Source: Gyromitra esculenta (Eukaryota; Ascomycota; Pezizomycetes; Pezizales; Discinaceae). From it: 64,000 nt of DNA. The notes beneath the pieces are model-generated. The model saw only the letters and a list, made by a program, of their open reading frames with translations, did not search any database and was not told the DNA's origin. Below, in pieces: positions 63,115 through 64,000 of the stretch. The DNA lies in the NCBI GenBank assembly GCA_038503075.1, contig JBCAML010000017.1, forward strand, positions 1,488,001-1,552,000, read 5' to 3'. The position numbers and the translations under genes were made by a program. The first letter of the stretch is position 1; each line of letters opens with the position of its first letter.

Positions 63115-64000
63115 TATGAAGGGGAAATATGACAAACAGGTTGCGGAAATTACTAAAATACAGTTAACTGATGATCTCTTTCGAGTTGTCCTTTCCTGTG
63201 TCCTATTTAGGAGGTGGTGAACCTTTCAGTGCATACGGTGACGAGTTTCGGTTTTTTTTTGGGTTGTTTTCCATTCAGTTAGGGCTAACGGGAGAGGAAG
63301 GTAAGAACTGATATATCCTCAACCTCGGCATAATTTTATCCGTAAGCATAGCGAATCCTAAGGTGCTTGGGCTTAGGTTGCTTTATTATCAGCAATGAAT
63401 ATAGCGTTGGAAATAGCCTAAATCTTTATTTATATTGTATTTAATTCGAATGGATAATATTTTGAATAATATTTTGATAAGACCCACTTGCGAGCGATGT
63501 CAATGATTTCTTATGCACTGGGGATAAGCAAGTAGAAATCAAGGCATGTGGTGCTTTTCTCTAATTCGTTTAGCATCTTAGTATTATACTCTAGCTGTAG
63601 ACAGTATAGATGAGTCAGATATAGCTGGTGTTTGTCATTGTGTACTACATATAGGTGACAGTCAGCTAAAACCCCGTAGCGCCGCTGTGAAGGGTTATGT
63701 AATAAACGTTAGTTTCCGGAGATAGTCGCGTAGAAGAGTCGTGAAGTCGAAAGCCTAAGACCGTGTGCGTTGTTGAACGCTACGAGGTTTTGTCGATTTC
63801 GACTCTCGCCACCGAGACAGGAGTGAATATATACAACCCTCTTTGGCGGATGCGTGGATGTTAGTGATCCGAGCGGAAGGGCCTCTCCGACACGCGATGA
63901 TGCAATTTTGATCGATAGCGGGCGGCAGCTGGTTACTCTTTTGGGTAATTGAAAACAGAGGCGATCTAATATCCCAGATGCTTAGAGCAGTAAACCCGTA
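63115..64000. other. Right-end intergenic sequence
   Basis: No coding frame, RNA gene or repeat is recognised. The sequence is AT-rich near 63400-63480. Confidence 0.45.

Overview
This window comes from the nuclear genome of a filamentous ascomycete (Pezizomycotina; a leotiomycete would fit, but that is a guess). Genes carry short introns (about 47-133 bp) with GTRNGT donors, CTAAC-type branch sites and YAG acceptors. Typical fungal families are present: a Zn2Cys6 regulator, a DHA1 transporter, an SNG1/DUF3533 protein and secreted GH32 and GH27 enzymes. A thick nest of decayed retrotransposons shows many transition differences between copies, as repeat-induced point mutation would give. All gene models below were assembled by reading splice sites and reading-frame continuity by eye, so exon borders are predictions.

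0.9-18.0 kb: three giant, intron-poor genes. A minus-strand gene of about 2361 codons joins an N-terminal metallo-beta-lactamase (MBL) fold domain to a C-terminal DUF6603-like region. Divergent from it, on the plus strand, are genes of about 1450 and 1208 codons whose motifs resemble large uncharacterised proteins I recall from bacteria. Each looks like several separate ORFs until the introns are removed. This block is the best candidate here for an undescribed system.

18-30 kb: ordinary gene territory. It holds a secreted GH32 fructan/sucrose hydrolase, an F-box protein, an eight-exon SNG1/DUF3533 membrane protein (minus strand) and a seven-exon protein with a nucleotidyltransferase-like signature, which includes a likely 12-nt microexon and a GC-AG intron.

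30-35 kb: non-autonomous DNA elements (168-bp TA-flanked MITE, 1.45-kb fold-back element with a repetitive core, 490-bp MITE) and a gene with eleven ankyrin repeats.

35.2-52.2 kb: retrotransposon nest. A minus-strand Ty3/gypsy chromovirus-type element (gypsy-2, 35.25-47.97 kb) is interrupted inside its chromodomain by a second, plus-strand element (gypsy-1, 35.75-41.46 kb). It is also interrupted by a solo LTR in its integrase and two more LTRs near its 5' end. Next to it lies a 5'-truncated LINE (48.75-52.23 kb) bounded by an 18-bp target-site duplication and itself hit by a tandem LTR pair and a solo LTR.

52.7-64 kb: genes resume with a secreted GH27 alpha-galactosidase (seven exons), a small ORF of doubtful status, and a divergent pair of DHA1 drug/polyamine-type MFS transporter and Zn2Cys6 transcription factor, which is the usual arrangement for a regulator and its target transporter.
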